DNA of 64,000 nt from an uncultured Sphaerochaeta sp. (GCF_963676285.1 NZ_OY781063.1:62001-126000), one strand, 5' to 3'. Positions 1 through 8,984 are shown, numbered from the stretch's first letter. Numbers and translations: made by a program. The notes: generated by a model from the letters alone, not told the origin.

Positions 1-392
1 AGAGGAATTTGTCCAAGTTCCAATACCTGGAGTACATTGGTGGCACATAATTCATACCCGATTGATATACCCAACAAATCCAACTCATGCAATGGCTTGT
101 GCAGATCAAGGGTATAGAGTGGAAGCTGTTTCTTTCTCAGCAATTCCTCAAAGTCAGGGGCAACGGAAAAAACCCGGTCACAATGCACATGGTCCATCCT
201 GTTCAGAAGATCGTAGAGGATTCTCACCGCATTGTTGCTCATCCCTATCTCATAGAGATCGGGGAAACAGATTGCTGCATGGAAATCCACAGCATCCATG
301 TTCTTCTTACCATAGTGGAATTCTCCACCAGTATATCGGCTTGGTTGTGCAACCATTACCAGATCGTCGGCTAATGCCTCAAGTATATTCAT
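1..392 (-). CDS. Radical-SAM family protein of the fused B12-binding/rSAM type, N-terminal part only
   Basis: Partial gene that runs off the left edge; about 130 N-terminal residues are visible. The start ATG at 392 follows an AAAGGA ribosome site. The peptide carries the opening pattern PSRYTGGEFH at residues ~17-26, then a VDFHAAICFPDLYEIGMSN stretch at ~36-54. Together these are typical of the uncharacterised radical-SAM family that begins with a B12-binding-like fold (TIGR03960-like). The CxxxCxxC cluster motif would lie outside the window. It starts 22 bp after the lipoprotein gene and is probably cotranscribed with it. The biochemical role of this family is not established to my knowledge. 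The family call is fairly sure, the function is not. Confidence 0.75.
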   Translation of the reverse strand, partial: MNILEALADDLVMVAQPSRYTGGEFHYGKKNMDAVDFHAAICFPDLYEIGMSNNAVRILYDLLNRMDHVHCDRVFSVAPDFEELLRKKQLPLYTLDLHKPLHELDLLGISIGYELCATNVLQVLELGQIP

Positions 393-414
393 TCTCAATC
401 CTTTCTCTGTGTAT

Positions 415-1182
415 TCATTCCATTGACAAGGTCTGGTACTTATTGGCCAGAACCCTGAAATCTGCTTGTGTACAAAGTGTTGCTAACGATGTATACAGCA
501 TCTGTCTCTCCTGTGGGGTCAGGTCTGCCTGCTCATACTCCTGCGCAAGGGGGACCAGCGTCTGTGCCCAAGCCTTCGAGGGGAGCCTGGAAGCAATGGT
601 CGCAAGCAGAGACACCACTTCCCCCTCTTCCAGTTCGCCAAGAGCATCCCGTATCTGTCCAAGCGGAGCTTCCGCTTCGAGAAGCAAGAGTGCATACTTA
701 CTGTCATCCAATTGCTGCCTGAGGTAGGTGGCGAATACCATGGCTGCCTCCTGAGAGCGACCAAGGGCCATCAGTGCCTGATAGTAGGCTCTCGCTCCCT
801 GTGTTCCCAGGGCTCCTGCCTCATCAAGGAACGCGGCTTGCTCAACAACAAGCTCTGCATTTCCTTCACGGTCAGCAAGAATTAGCATCAGGTTCCGGGC
901 CGCCATACTGGCTCCTTCCTCTCCTGTTAACTCCTGATACAGATCAAGGCTCTGTAATGCCGATGACCGATCACCACGCTCAGCCTGCGCAAGAGCAAGA
1001 TAGTAGAGGCTACCGCTTCTGTAGGTTTCACTGAAATCCTCTTTTGCTGAAAGATACAAGGCATCCCATTCACCTTGCTGTGCAAGCTCCTGTAAGGAGG
1101 ATGCATCTTTTACACAGGAAGAAAACAGCAAAACGAGAAAAAAGGAGAACAGAAGGAGCTTCCACAATCGTGTTTTCTTCAT
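415..1182 (-). CDS. TPR-like lipoprotein, function unknown
   Basis: 255 residues. The N-terminus is a lipoprotein signal: KKTR, a hydrophobic stretch, then the lipobox LLFSSC with lipidated Cys at residue 23. The mature part is almost entirely helical, with repeated A-A-L-rich helix pairs (for example YYLALAQAERGDRSSALQSL and ARAYYQALMALGRSQEAAMV) that resemble tetratricopeptide repeats. This suggests a periplasm-facing scaffold anchored to a membrane. It lies between the RNase P RNA gene and the radical-SAM gene on the same strand. No enzymatic motif is visible. Similar helical lipoproteins are common in spirochaetes, but I cannot name a partner. Confidence 0.7.
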   Translation of the reverse strand: MKKTRLWKLLLFSFFLVLLFSSCVKDASSLQELAQQGEWDALYLSAKEDFSETYRSGSLYYLALAQAERGDRSSALQSLDLYQELTGEEGASMAARNLMLILADREGNAELVVEQAAFLDEAGALGTQGARAYYQALMALGRSQEAAMVFATYLRQQLDDSKYALLLLEAEAPLGQIRDALGELEEGEVVSLLATIASRLPSKAWAQTLVPLAQEYEQADLTPQERQMLYTSLATLCTQADFRVLANKYQTLSME

Positions 1183-1208
1183 CCTCTGTTCTCCTGTCTA
1201 TCATAAAA

Positions 1209-1543
1209 CAAGGCAAGCAATAAGCCGGGTTCTGTTTGTGATGATCATCTATCCAAGAACCTTGTTGCCAAGGCTCTTTAGCAACCGACCCGCAGGTTCA
1301 GGGCGGACAACCCACCTGCTGCTTGGTTTTGCTCCTGACGAGGCTTACCCTGCCACCCCTGTTGCCAGTGGTGCGGTGGGCTCTTACCCCACCATTTCAC
1401 CCTTACCGGAAAACCGGCGGTATTTTTTCTGTGGTGCTCTCTATAGCGTTACCGCTCCCGGGTGTTACCCGGCGTCATGTCCTATGGAGCCCGGACTTTC
1501 CTCAAGCGGCTGGTAGCCGCCCGCGATCATCTAGCCTACCTTG
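1209..1543 (-). ncRNA. rnpB: RNase P RNA (class A)
   Basis: The catalytic RNA of RNase P, which matures tRNA 5' ends. On the minus strand the conserved 5' core GAGGAAAGTCCGGGCTCC lies near 1503-1486, and the 3' core ACAGAACCCGGCTTAT near 1235-1220. The proposed ends form a 10-bp P1 helix: CAAGGTAGGC at 1543-1534 pairs with GCTTGCCTTG at 1218-1209, with G-T wobbles. The length of ~335 nt is normal. The gene sits 8 bp after the stop of the zinc-ribbon gene. I saw no clear promoter of its own, so it may be cut from the dnaG-rpoD transcript or use a promoter inside the preceding gene. Confidence 0.95.
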
Positions 1544-1551
1544 AAAAAAAC

Positions 1552-2373
1552 CTAGAGCAAATCGTCGAATTCACTGCTATCGACAAAGTCGGAAAGACCG
1601 CCTTCCTCGATATCCACATCTTCAACATGCTTGCGGAACTTCTCTTCTGCACCTTCAGCTTCCTCATAAAAGAGGATACGACTGCAGTACGGGCAGAATT
1701 CAATTTCCTTTGCTTCCCTGACCTCATTGACAAACTGGTTTGGAAGAACGATATGACAGCCCTGGCATACCAATCCATGGATGGGAACAATCCCCTTTCC
1801 TTTCTTGTTCTTCACAATATTGCAGAACTTGTTGTACAGGTCTTCATCAATGTCTCCACCAATATAACTCAGGCACTTTTTCTCAAGTGCATCAAGTTCC
1901 TTCCTCTTCTCATCGAGCAGAGCTTCAATCTTGCTTGCCTCGCTGTCAACTTCCTGTTTCTGGAGTGACATCAACTGCTCTTTCTCTGTAAGGCGTTCAC
2001 TATACTCGTTGACCTGCTTCTCTTTCACATGCAACTGCTTGAGCAGGCTCTGTTCCTTCGCTGCAGCATCCTTGATCTCTTTCTCCAACGCCTCGAATTC
2101 ACGCTGGGTACTGATCAACTCCATCTGCTTCTCAGAGTTTTCACGAGCCAATACTGCATCATCATACTGGATGTGAAGGCTTTTCAGATCGTCCTTGGCT
2201 GCCTCACTTCTCGTATGTTCCTCAATATATTCAAGGTTAATCTTGTCGAGCAGTTCCTGCTTGACCTTCAAATCCCTTGGCAACTTGACAATCTCATCCT
2301 CAAGCGCAAACCGGTCACTAAGGTCTTCCTGCAGCTGGTTGAGTCGTGCAAATACTTCTGCTTCTTCCATCAT
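1552..2373 (-). CDS. Coiled-coil protein with C-terminal C4 zinc ribbon (DUF164/zf-RING_7 family)
   Basis: 273 residues. Residues ~1-195 are a long charged coiled coil rich in E, K and Q. Near the C-terminus lie CQGC (~212-215) and CPYC (~234-237), two CxxC pairs that would bind one zinc ion. Proteins of this build are widespread and poorly characterised; the chlamydial homologue CdsZ has been tied to nucleic acid binding and secretion. The C-terminus is acidic (VDIEEGGLSDFVDSSEF). It starts 16 bp after rpoD, so it belongs to the dnaG-rpoD operon, and it is followed directly by rnpB. The domain call is confident, the function unknown. Confidence 0.8.
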   Translation of the reverse strand: MMEEAEVFARLNQLQEDLSDRFALEDEIVKLPRDLKVKQELLDKINLEYIEEHTRSEAAKDDLKSLHIQYDDAVLARENSEKQMELISTQREFEALEKEIKDAAAKEQSLLKQLHVKEKQVNEYSERLTEKEQLMSLQKQEVDSEASKIEALLDEKRKELDALEKKCLSYIGGDIDEDLYNKFCNIVKNKKGKGIVPIHGLVCQGCHIVLPNQFVNEVREAKEIEFCPYCSRILFYEEAEGAEEKFRKHVEDVDIEEGGLSDFVDSSEFDDLL

Positions 2374-2389
2374 CTTCTCCCTGTATCTC

Positions 2390-4444
2390 TCAAATGAAAT
2401 CCTTCAATTTCCTACTTCGCTTGGGATGTCTGAGCCTTCTCAAAGCTTTAGCTTCAATCTGGCGGATACGTTCCCTTGTCACCTCAAAATACAACCCAAC
2501 TTCCTCGAGTGTCAATGAATACCCATCATCGAGTCCGAATCGCATTTTCAGTACTTCCTGCTCTCTTGCAGGCAGTGTAGCCAAAACGTCCTTCAGCTGT
2601 TCCTGCAGTAGTGCATATGCTGTCTGTGTGGCTGGATTCTCCACTTCCTTGTCCTCAATGAAATCACTGAGCAAGGAGTCTTCCTCTTCACCAACAGGAG
2701 TCTCAAGGCTGATTGGTTCACGGGCAACATTCTTGACTGCCTTGACCTTAATCTCGGTCCAGCCCAGCTTCTCAGCCACTTCCTCATCGGTGGGTTCACG
2801 ACCCAGGGACTGCATAAGCATCCTTGACTCCCGCACGACCTTGTTTATCTGCTCTATCATATGTACAGGAACCCTGATGGTTCGTGCCTGATCACTGATT
2901 GAACGGGTAATTGCCTGGCGGATCCACCATGTAGCATAAGTAGAGAACTTGAAACCCTTGCGGTATTCAAACTTCTCGACCGCCTTGATCAATCCAATAT
3001 TGCCTTCCTGGACCAAGTCAAAGAAGTGCAAGCCACGGTTGGTATATTTCTTGGCAATGGAGACAACCAGACGCAAGTTCGCCCTGATCAACCTATCCTT
3101 CGCATCCTTCATCATCTTCTGACCATACTTGATCTTGGTGGAATGAACCAGGATATTCTCACAGGTATCCTCAAACTGATACTCTATCTGCTTCAGGTCC
3201 TTTTCAGTGAGCTGCAAGTCCCTGATCAGGTCCTTGATCGTATCACTGCTGAGATGGAGCTCTTCCTCGATGATGGCACTCTTGCCCTGGGTTGCTAGGT
3301 CACGGCCAAGTTGACGAAGCTCCTTGGGATTGGTTATATGCAACTTGTTTTCCAGTTGCTGCTTCTTCTCTTTGTATGAGCGAATCCTGTTCTCTGCATC
3401 AATGAAGTCATGGGTGAAGGAGGTAATTTCCTCAGGCTGCAGATCAATCTTTCCGAGCTTCTTGAGCAGGGTCTTCCTCGATTTCAGGAGTCCCTCATCA
3501 CGCAAGACATCCTCGCCTGTGCTGATCATCTGCTCCTTCTTGCCCATATAGTTCTTAAGCCCGGCCTGAACTTCCTTCAAGGGCTCCTTGTAGTACTGGT
3601 TGAATCGCTTCTGTACTGTAACAAGTTCCTTATAGTCCTTAGCGTTGTACTCTTCTTCCTGTCCCTCGATTTTCAGGTTGAGTGTCTTGAAGATTTCATA
3701 GAAGCGGGTGATCATGACACCGCTTTCCTGAATGACTTCCTTGATGATCAAGGCTCCGTCTTCCATCTTCTTGCTCAGCTCAACCTCTTGTTCAGCGGTC
3801 AGAAGGTTCTCCCTTCCAATCTCCCTGAGATACAAGCGTATCGGATCATCACCACTGGTATCGCTCTTATCGGTACCGAGGATTGTATTGTGCCTGCTAT
3901 GATCGCTGTCCCCATCCCGCTCTTCCAGGCTGGAGATGTCAACAAACCGTTCACCGCCCCCTACTGAATCATCATCAGTACTCAAGGCGGTCCAGTCACT
4001 CTTTATGGAATCATCTTCCTCTTCATCCTCATCAAGCGATTCATCGTCATCGTCAGCATCGGGATCAGACCCATGCTTTGCTTTCTTCTTGGATTTATCT
4101 TCATCATCCTTTGTATGTTCATCAGGAAAATGTTCAATCAAGTCATCAACCGTGATGCTCTCATCATCATCAAGAAGGTCATCCGGCTCATCATCAAGGT
4201 CATCTGTATCGATTTCATCGGGAGTCGGGCCATCTGGGAAAACACCAGCAACATGGGCATCCTCACTCTCAGTAACATCAATTTCCAGTTCACTGAGTGT
4301 TTGCATGATTTCATCGACAGCCTCATCCGTGGCATGTTTCGGCCCGAGAGCATTACGTATCTCGTCCTTGGTCACCTGTCCGGTCTCTGCTGAGCGCGCT
4401 ACCATGTCCTTGAGAATGGTCTGCGAAATAGTTTCATCAAGCAT
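2390..4444 (-). CDS. rpoD: Primary RNA polymerase sigma factor (sigma-70)
   Basis: 684 residues, longer than E. coli RpoD. It directs core RNA polymerase to housekeeping promoters. Region 1.2 ([20 protein letters not shown]) starts near residue 199. Regions 2.1-2.4 contain [19 protein letters not shown], the -10-melting/recognition stretch [17 protein letters not shown] and [10 protein letters not shown]. Region 4.2 carries [20 protein letters not shown] near the C-terminus and recognises the -35 box. Between region 1.1 and region 1.2 (about 90-165) there is a very acidic, low-complexity tract of Asp/Glu runs with a short Lys patch. It lies 22 bp after dnaG in the same direction, the classic macromolecular-synthesis pairing. 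Confidence 0.98.
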   Translation of the reverse strand: MLDETISQTILKDMVARSAETGQVTKDEIRNALGPKHATDEAVDEIMQTLSELEIDVTESEDAHVAGVFPDGPTPDEIDTDDLDDEPDDLLDDDESITVDDLIEHFPDEHTKDDEDKSKKKAKHGSDPDADDDDESLDEDEEEDDSIKSDWTALSTDDDSVGGGERFVDISSLEERDGDSDHSRHNTILGTDKSDTSGDDPIRLYLREIGRENLLTAEQEVELSKKMEDGALIIKEVIQESGVMITRFYEIFKTLNLKIEGQEEEYNAKDYKELVTVQKRFNQYYKEPLKEVQAGLKNYMGKKEQMISTGEDVLRDEGLLKSRKTLLKKLGKIDLQPEEITSFTHDFIDAENRIRSYKEKKQQLENKLHITNPKELRQLGRDLATQGKSAIIEEELHLSSDTIKDLIRDLQLTEKDLKQIEYQFEDTCENILVHSTKIKYGQKMMKDAKDRLIRANLRLVVSIAKKYTNRGLHFFDLVQEGNIGLIKAVEKFEYRKGFKFSTYATWWIRQAITRSISDQARTIRVPVHMIEQINKVVRESRMLMQSLGREPTDEEVAEKLGWTEIKVKAVKNVAREPISLETPVGEEEDSLLSDFIEDKEVENPATQTAYALLQEQLKDVLATLPAREQEVLKMRFGLDDGYSLTLEEVGLYFEVTRERIRQIEAKALRRLRHPKRSRKLKDFI

Positions 4445-4466
4445 CTGTATTTCTTACCTACCCTGT

Positions 4467-6263
4467 TTACATCTCCTGTCCAAGAGTTCTCTTGAGTTGT
4501 GCTATCTTAGCATCAATCTCAGTCTTCTCCCGAAGCAGTTCCTCGATCCCTTCATCCTCAGTTCCGTCCTGAAGACTAATATCCAAAAGTCGTTTATTGC
4601 TTAAACGACGCTTCTCATAATTACGCAGTTGAATTCGATTCACTGCTTCATTGAGAACCTCAACTGGTGCCAGTCGAAATTCCTCCATTGCAAAGGACGA
4701 TGCTACGTCACTTCGCAGTTGCGGGTCTTCAATCATCTGCAAGATGTACTCATCGTGCTTTCCGACATCTTCCCTTGCAGCCTCCTCCAATACATCGTAG
4801 AGAGCTTCAGCCTCACTGTCCTGCAGATCCTCAACAGCCAATTTGTATCGTGTCTGCAAATACAAATCCCGGTTGTTGACCAGAGTAAGCATTGCATACA
4901 AGTCAACAGAAATTGTCGCTGGATTCAACGCCCGGATCTGTCGCTCCTCATTCCTGACAGCCGGTTTTACAACAACCCGCTCCTTATGTGAATAATCGTC
5001 AAGAATTGACGACTCGTCAACATTCAACAGGGAAGCCAGAATTTTTATAAGATCCTGCTTCTCAATCGACGACTGTGTGACGTCCAAATATGGCCGAACC
5101 GCATGAAATACAGAGGTTTTGCCTTTGGGCGTCAGTGTATCATACTGGTTTACCGCATTGTTTACAAGATAATGAAACCCTTGAACTGCATGTTGCAGCT
5201 CATTTTGCAGGGCTTCCTCCCCTTTCTCCTGCACCAACTCTGAGGCATCCTTTGCACTCTTGAGCATGAGGACAGAATTTTCCATGCCGAAATCCTGTGC
5301 AATGACCAATGCTTTCTGGGCTGCACTCTGCCCTGCCCTATCGCTATCGAAAAGAATCTGTACCGAAGTACAATACCTTCTGAGCAACTTGCCCTGTTCT
5401 TCAGTAAATGATGTACCCAATGGAGCCATTGCATTGGTAAAACCACTCTGATGCAGTGCAACCACATCAAAATTTCCTTCACAGAGTATTGCCTTTTGAC
5501 TTTTCTTGATGGTTTCAAGTGATTCATACAATCCAAACAGATTGTGTTTCTTGCTGTAGATCATCGTCTCAGGCGTATTGATGTACTTTGCCTTCGAGGT
5601 ATTTGAAAGGTCCCTCCCACCGAAAGCTACAGTTTTGCCTTGCCAGTTACGGATGGGAAACATCAGCCGGTCACGAAACAGCGGGAATCGTGGATTATTC
5701 TGGCTGAAGAGGCCACTCTGTTTGAGAAGATCATCACTATAATGGTGTTTACGGAGGAATGAATACAACCATTGCCCATCAGAGGGAGCATACCCAAGAT
5801 TGAATTTTTCCCACATCGCCTCACTGACATTCCGGTCTCTCAGATACACCCTGGCTTGTTCTGCTTGTCTGGAATGCACCAGAAGATAGTGAAATGATCC
5901 AGCAATCTTGTCATAGAGCTCAAGCAAGGTATCTTTTAGGTCACGCTTACTTCGGTCCTCTTCAGTCTCATCTGCAAGTTCAATATTTGCCCTTCTAGCC
6001 AGCATCTTGACTGAATCGACAAAATTCACTTTCTCCATCTCCATGAGAAAGTCGAACATCGAGCCACCTTTCTTGCAACTGAAACAGTAATAGAAACCTT
6101 GTTCATCAACTACGGAAAAGGACGGGGTTTTCTCTTCATGGAAAGGGCAGAGGCCCCAAAGCCTTCCACCCCTGGCACTCAAGGTGACATAATCAGAGAC
6201 TACCTCACTGAGGGGGATTCGTGCCTTGATCTGTTCAAGTACCGATTCCGAAATCTTTGCCAT
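4467..6263 (-). CDS. dnaG: DNA primase
   Basis: 598 residues. Makes RNA primers for lagging-strand replication. The N-terminal CHC2 zinc finger is seen at ~39-65 (CPFHEE ... YYCFSCKKGG, ligands Cys-His-Cys-Cys). The catalytic core follows with FPIRNWQGKTVAFGGR. The TOPRIM fold has the acidic motif ILCEGNFDVVALHQSG (~260-275) and the DxD-like ILFDSDRAGQSAA (~307-319). A C-terminal helicase-interaction region is present but divergent. It starts 8 bp after the YkgJ-like gene and precedes rpoD. Confidence 0.98.
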   Translation of the reverse strand: MAKISESVLEQIKARIPLSEVVSDYVTLSARGGRLWGLCPFHEEKTPSFSVVDEQGFYYCFSCKKGGSMFDFLMEMEKVNFVDSVKMLARRANIELADETEEDRSKRDLKDTLLELYDKIAGSFHYLLVHSRQAEQARVYLRDRNVSEAMWEKFNLGYAPSDGQWLYSFLRKHHYSDDLLKQSGLFSQNNPRFPLFRDRLMFPIRNWQGKTVAFGGRDLSNTSKAKYINTPETMIYSKKHNLFGLYESLETIKKSQKAILCEGNFDVVALHQSGFTNAMAPLGTSFTEEQGKLLRRYCTSVQILFDSDRAGQSAAQKALVIAQDFGMENSVLMLKSAKDASELVQEKGEEALQNELQHAVQGFHYLVNNAVNQYDTLTPKGKTSVFHAVRPYLDVTQSSIEKQDLIKILASLLNVDESSILDDYSHKERVVVKPAVRNEERQIRALNPATISVDLYAMLTLVNNRDLYLQTRYKLAVEDLQDSEAEALYDVLEEAAREDVGKHDEYILQMIEDPQLRSDVASSFAMEEFRLAPVEVLNEAVNRIQLRNYEKRRLSNKRLLDISLQDGTEDEGIEELLREKTEIDAKIAQLKRTLGQEM

Positions 6264-6271
6264 CGCTTTCC

Positions 6272-6712
6272 CTAACTCCGTATGATCGGACTTTGTTCAA
6301 GATCTATCCTCAAGAGATCATCGATCTCTTCCTTAGAATAGCGTCTCCCCCCTCCGATTCCCGGGCATGACTTTTTCTCTTCTTCCCAATGTTCCTCGCT
6401 CTCCAGTATACTCATCCAGAACGGATAGGTCCTACACTGCCTGGGTCTTCCTTCATATACCGAGCAACCCTTTTCATTCAGGAACACACAGTCAAAATTC
6501 TGTTTTTCCTTCAAACTGATCATGGAGAATGCACCCATATCGACTATCCGGCAATAGGTTTTTATGAATGCTTGCTCATCCATACCAGAATGGGCACAAA
6601 GTCGATCAAGATCTGGTTGCGAGAGAAACACATACCCCGGTTCACAGCTGCAACAATAGCGGCAACCCTCTATACAAGAAAACCGTAAGCCATCCTCATA
6701 GAAGCAACTCAT
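6272..6712 (-). CDS. YkgJ-family cysteine-cluster protein
   Basis: 146 residues from the ATG at 6712, preceded by GGGG; a GTG six bases upstream is also possible. Cysteines lie in the pattern CIEGCRYCCSCEPGY (~residues 13-27), then single Cys near 54, 75, 84, 94 and 116, including the typical PRQCRTYPFW motif. YkgJ/UPF0153 proteins are thought to bind a metal or Fe-S cluster, but their reaction is unknown. It is the first gene of the dnaG-rpoD run. Its 5' side faces the tRNA-Tyr terminator. Confidence 0.8.
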   Translation of the reverse strand: MSCFYEDGLRFSCIEGCRYCCSCEPGYVFLSQPDLDRLCAHSGMDEQAFIKTYCRIVDMGAFSMISLKEKQNFDCVFLNEKGCSVYEGRPRQCRTYPFWMSILESEEHWEEEKKSCPGIGGGRRYSKEEIDDLLRIDLEQSPIIRS

Positions 6713-6741
6713 CAACACCCCTTTTTCACGATACAGACAGG

Positions 6742-6770
6742 AAAAAGGCCTTCCTCAAAGAAGAAGGCCT
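6742..6770 (-). terminator. Rho-independent terminator of tRNA-Tyr
   Basis: On the minus strand an 8-bp perfect stem (AGGCCTTC / GAAGGCCT, arms 6770-6763 and 6753-6746) with a 9-nt loop is followed by a T-run (complement of the A's at 6746-6742). It lies directly after the tRNA and before the YkgJ-like gene. Confidence 0.85.
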
Positions 6771-6775
6771 CCAAG

Positions 6776-6857
6776 TGGAGAGAGAAGGATTCGAACCTTC
6801 GAAGGTATAACCAACAGATTTACAGTCTGCCCCCTTTGGCCACTCGGGAACCTCTCC
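6776..6857 (-). tRNA. tRNA-Tyr (anticodon GTA)
   Basis: 82-nt class II tRNA with a long variable arm. The acceptor stem GGAGAGG / TCTCTCC pairs over 7 bp (one G-T), the discriminator is A, the anticodon loop is CTGTAAA with anticodon GTA, and the T arm is GAAGG-TTCGAAT-CCTTC. The bases after the discriminator are CTT, so the CCA end is not encoded and must be added enzymatically. Confidence 0.97.
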
Positions 6858-6875
6858 ATGCCAAAAGACATTCGT

Positions 6876-6904
6876 ACATTACAAACTCTGCATTGTTTTG
6901 TCAA
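6876..6904 (-). promoter_or_regulatory. Promoter of tRNA-Tyr
   Basis: Minus strand: TTGACA (6904-6899), 17-bp spacer, TAATGT (6881-6876), 18 bp before the tRNA 5' end. A strong sigma-70 type match. Confidence 0.8.
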
Positions 6905-6960
6905 CCTGTCTCAGTAAAATTCTTGATTTCTCTCATTGCAAGGCGTTTTTTCCCAAGTTC

Positions 6961-6989
6961 TTGACAGATTTGCCCTCTATCGATATAGT
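6961..6989 (+). promoter_or_regulatory. Promoter of tRNA-Thr
   Basis: TTGACA (6961-6966), 17-bp spacer, TATAGT (6984-6989), ending 13 bp before the mature tRNA. Near-consensus sigma-70 promoter. Confidence 0.85.
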
Positions 6990-7002
6990 GCACAGAGTCA
7001 AA

Positions 7003-7074
7003 GCCGACTTAGCTCAGCGGTAGAGCACGTGACTTGTAATCTCGGGGTCGTCAGTTCAATCCTGACAGTCGGCT
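7003..7074 (+). tRNA. tRNA-Thr (anticodon TGT)
   Basis: 72-nt tRNA. The acceptor arms GCCGACT / AGTCGGC pair over 7 bp; the D arm is GCTC-AGCGGTA-GAGC; the anticodon loop CTTGTAA holds TGT; the T arm is GTCAG-TTCAATC-CTGAC. The anticodon stem CGTGA / TCTCG has one T-T mismatch at positions 29:41. The 3' bases after the discriminator T are CAC, so CCA is not encoded. Confidence 0.95.
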
Positions 7075-7082
7075 CACATGGG

Positions 7083-7110
7083 GGCACACCAATATGGTGT
7101 GCCTCTTTTT
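7083..7110 (+). terminator. Terminator of tRNA-Thr
   Basis: Perfect 8-bp stem GGCACACC / GGTGTGCC with a 5-nt loop, followed by TCTTTTT. Textbook intrinsic terminator 9 bp after the tRNA. Confidence 0.9.
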
Positions 7111-7164
7111 CATCTTTCAGACAACACTGTGCTACCGAACCATACCAACTGCAGTGCTGATATC

Positions 7165-7193
7165 TTGCAATAAATAGAAATACTTGTTATAGA
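7165..7193 (+). promoter_or_regulatory. Promoter of rpsD
   Basis: TTGCAA (7165-7170), 17-bp spacer, TATAGA (7188-7193), about 56 bp before the rpsD start. The region between holds no gene. A leader of ~50 nt could house S4 autoregulation, but I see no clear pseudoknot. Apart from this promoter, the tRNA-Thr unit and the two tRNA promoters, the stretch 6858-7249 contains nothing I recognise. Confidence 0.7.
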
Positions 7194-7249
7194 TATCGTT
7201 TGTTAGCCTTGGCTAATAATTTAAAACGATTAGGTGGTATTATTACACT

Positions 7250-7843
7250 ATGGCAATATCGAGAACTCCTGTTTTCAAGAGATGCAATTATTTGGGGATC
7301 GATCCCCTGGTATTGGGGTATGCCCATAAACCAAGCATCAGACGAACAAAGACAACAAATCGACGACGCAAGCAAAGTGTGTATGCGCGTCAACTCATAG
7401 AGAAACAAAAACTGCGTTTCATCTATGGTGTATTAGAAAGACAATTCAGGCTTATTTACGCAAGAGCAGAGAAAATTGACGGGATCACCGGAGAGAACCT
7501 ACTCACCTTGCTTGAACGCAGATTTGACAATGCTATATTCCGACTCGGACTCTCTACCACCCGGAGGGAAGGCAGACAACTGATCAATCATGGTCATCTT
7601 ATGCTGAACGGGAAGCGAGTGGGCATTCCTTCGGTGACACTGAAGGTTGGGGATGTCATTTCGGTCCAGGAAAAAAGCAAGCAGGCATTCAGATCACGCA
7701 AACTCTCCCAGAACAGGAAAATTCCTGCTTGGCTGGAATTTGATGAAGATGCACTGGAAGCAAAGGTAGTCAGCCTACCGCTTAGAAGCGATATCGATTA
7801 CGATGTTACTGAATCAGCGGTAGTTGAGCTCTACTCTAAGTAA
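7250..7843 (+). CDS. rpsD: 30S ribosomal protein S4
   Basis: 197 residues. Binds 16S rRNA early in 30S assembly. The S4 N-terminal segment is followed by an S4 RNA-binding domain, with LERRFDNAIFRLGLSTTRRE and the loop ARxLINHGHLMLNGKRV-like pattern REGRQLINHGHLMLNGKRV (~105-123). The zinc-binding cysteine set found in some S4 proteins is reduced to one Cys (residue 12), so this is the zinc-free form. It stands alone with its own promoter and terminator instead of in the alpha operon. AGGTGG lies 14 nt before the ATG, a weak ribosome site. Confidence 0.97.
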   Translation: MAISRTPVFKRCNYLGIDPLVLGYAHKPSIRRTKTTNRRRKQSVYARQLIEKQKLRFIYGVLERQFRLIYARAEKIDGITGENLLTLLERRFDNAIFRLGLSTTRREGRQLINHGHLMLNGKRVGIPSVTLKVGDVISVQEKSKQAFRSRKLSQNRKIPAWLEFDEDALEAKVVSLPLRSDIDYDVTESAVVELYSK

Positions 7844-7853
7844 CTTGTTAAGA

Positions 7854-7889
7854 GGAGCCGGTTAGATCGTTTTCACCGGCTCCCTTTTT
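7854..7889 (+). terminator. Terminator of rpsD
   Basis: 9-bp perfect stem GGAGCCGGT / ACCGGCTCC with a 12-nt loop, followed by CTTTTT. It starts 11 bp after the rpsD stop. Confidence 0.9.
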
Positions 7890-7931
7890 GTCATAATACT
7901 TTCTGAACTCTTCACCATCTAATGCAGATTT

Positions 7932-8984
7932 CTAATCCCTGGACTCACACTGCCCTGTGGAACTCTTGATGATGAGATTTGGCTTAAGGATGATATCCAT
8001 CCTCTCTTTCCCTCTACGTCTTGCCTGGAGTTGTTCATATGCACTCCTACCCAACAGTTTTGGGTCCTGGTGTATGCTGCTCAGGGCGGGTCGGGTTATA
8101 TCACTGAGGAAGGATGCATCATACCCAATTACTGAGACCTGCTTAGGAACATCGATATTCTGTTCCCTCAGTGCCTGCAAGACACCAGCTGCAACGGAAT
8201 CATTACAACAGATAATTGCAGTGAAATCACATAAGGTGGAGAGAAAATGCCTGGTCATCGTATACCCGCTTTCATAGGTATACCCTGTACTGCAGAGAAG
8301 TTCCCTTTGTATCTTCACTTCGTATTCGCTCAATGCCTTCTGGTATCCTTTCAAACGATCGAGGGAGGAATAACTTCCCAAAAGTTTCTTGTCATGAAAA
8401 TTGAGAAGGTCATCCGGTCTCTCACTCCAGAAACTTGCGAAAAAGGCAATCTGACGATGTCCAGCCTTCAAGAGGTACTTTGCTGCGAGATAACCTCCCC
8501 TCTCGTTGTCATAGTAGATATGACTTGCGTATTCACAGTAATCATGCCTATAGATGATCACGATTGGGGTGGATATCGCAAACAATGCAGGAAGCAACGA
8601 AGAGGAAGTATCACTCAGGGGACAGAAAAGAAGCCCATCCACACCAAGCTTAGCAGCCCTGCGAAGATTCTCCTCCTCCTGCAACGCACTACCCTCCGAA
8701 GAGAGAACCATGAGGGTCTCTCCCTCCTGATTTGCCTGACAAAGAATCCCCTCCACAACTGAAGAGAAGAAAGGATTTTCCAGGGTGGGAACCACCAGTG
8801 CAATCATGGCATGTGGTCGCTTGGGTTTCTTGGGTGCATACCCCAAAGCATTCATGGCCTCGCGTACCCTTTTTGCTGCAGATGGTTCCACACGGTTGGC
8901 ATGGTTCACAACCCTGGATACCGTTGCAATAGAGACCCCTGCAGCCCTGGCGACATCAGTAATGGTGACCTTTTTCCTATTCAT
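7932..8984 (-). CDS. LacI-family transcriptional regulator
   Basis: 350 residues. The N-terminal helix-turn-helix is TITDVARAAGVSIATVSRVV (residues ~6-25), followed by the hinge helix and a periplasmic-binding-protein-like effector domain that begins with HAMIALVVPTLENPFFSSVV. The start ATG overlaps the stop of the aroA-like gene by 4 bp (ATGA), so the two are translationally coupled. It is the last gene of the tctCBA-aroA run, which suggests a local regulator that senses the imported carboxylate or a product. A 12-bp palindrome upstream of tctC (13478-13489) is a candidate operator. Confidence 0.92.
   Translation of the reverse strand: MNRKKVTITDVARAAGVSIATVSRVVNHANRVEPSAAKRVREAMNALGYAPKKPKRPHAMIALVVPTLENPFFSSVVEGILCQANQEGETLMVLSSEGSALQEEENLRRAAKLGVDGLLFCPLSDTSSSLLPALFAISTPIVIIYRHDYCEYASHIYYDNERGGYLAAKYLLKAGHRQIAFFASFWSERPDDLLNFHDKKLLGSYSSLDRLKGYQKALSEYEVKIQRELLCSTGYTYESGYTMTRHFLSTLCDFTAIICCNDSVAAGVLQALREQNIDVPKQVSVIGYDASFLSDITRPALSSIHQDPKLLGRSAYEQLQARRRGKERMDIILKPNLIIKSSTGQCESRD

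Noticed and set aside
62..727. Long plus-strand frames opposite the radical-SAM and lipoprotein genes
   Set aside because: They run antisense to genes with clear family motifs and have no ribosome site; their composition is that of a shadow frame.
2390..4604. Several long plus-strand frames across rpoD rich in Ser, Ile or His
   Set aside because: They are complements of the Asp/Glu-coding stretches of rpoD and show no protein family features.
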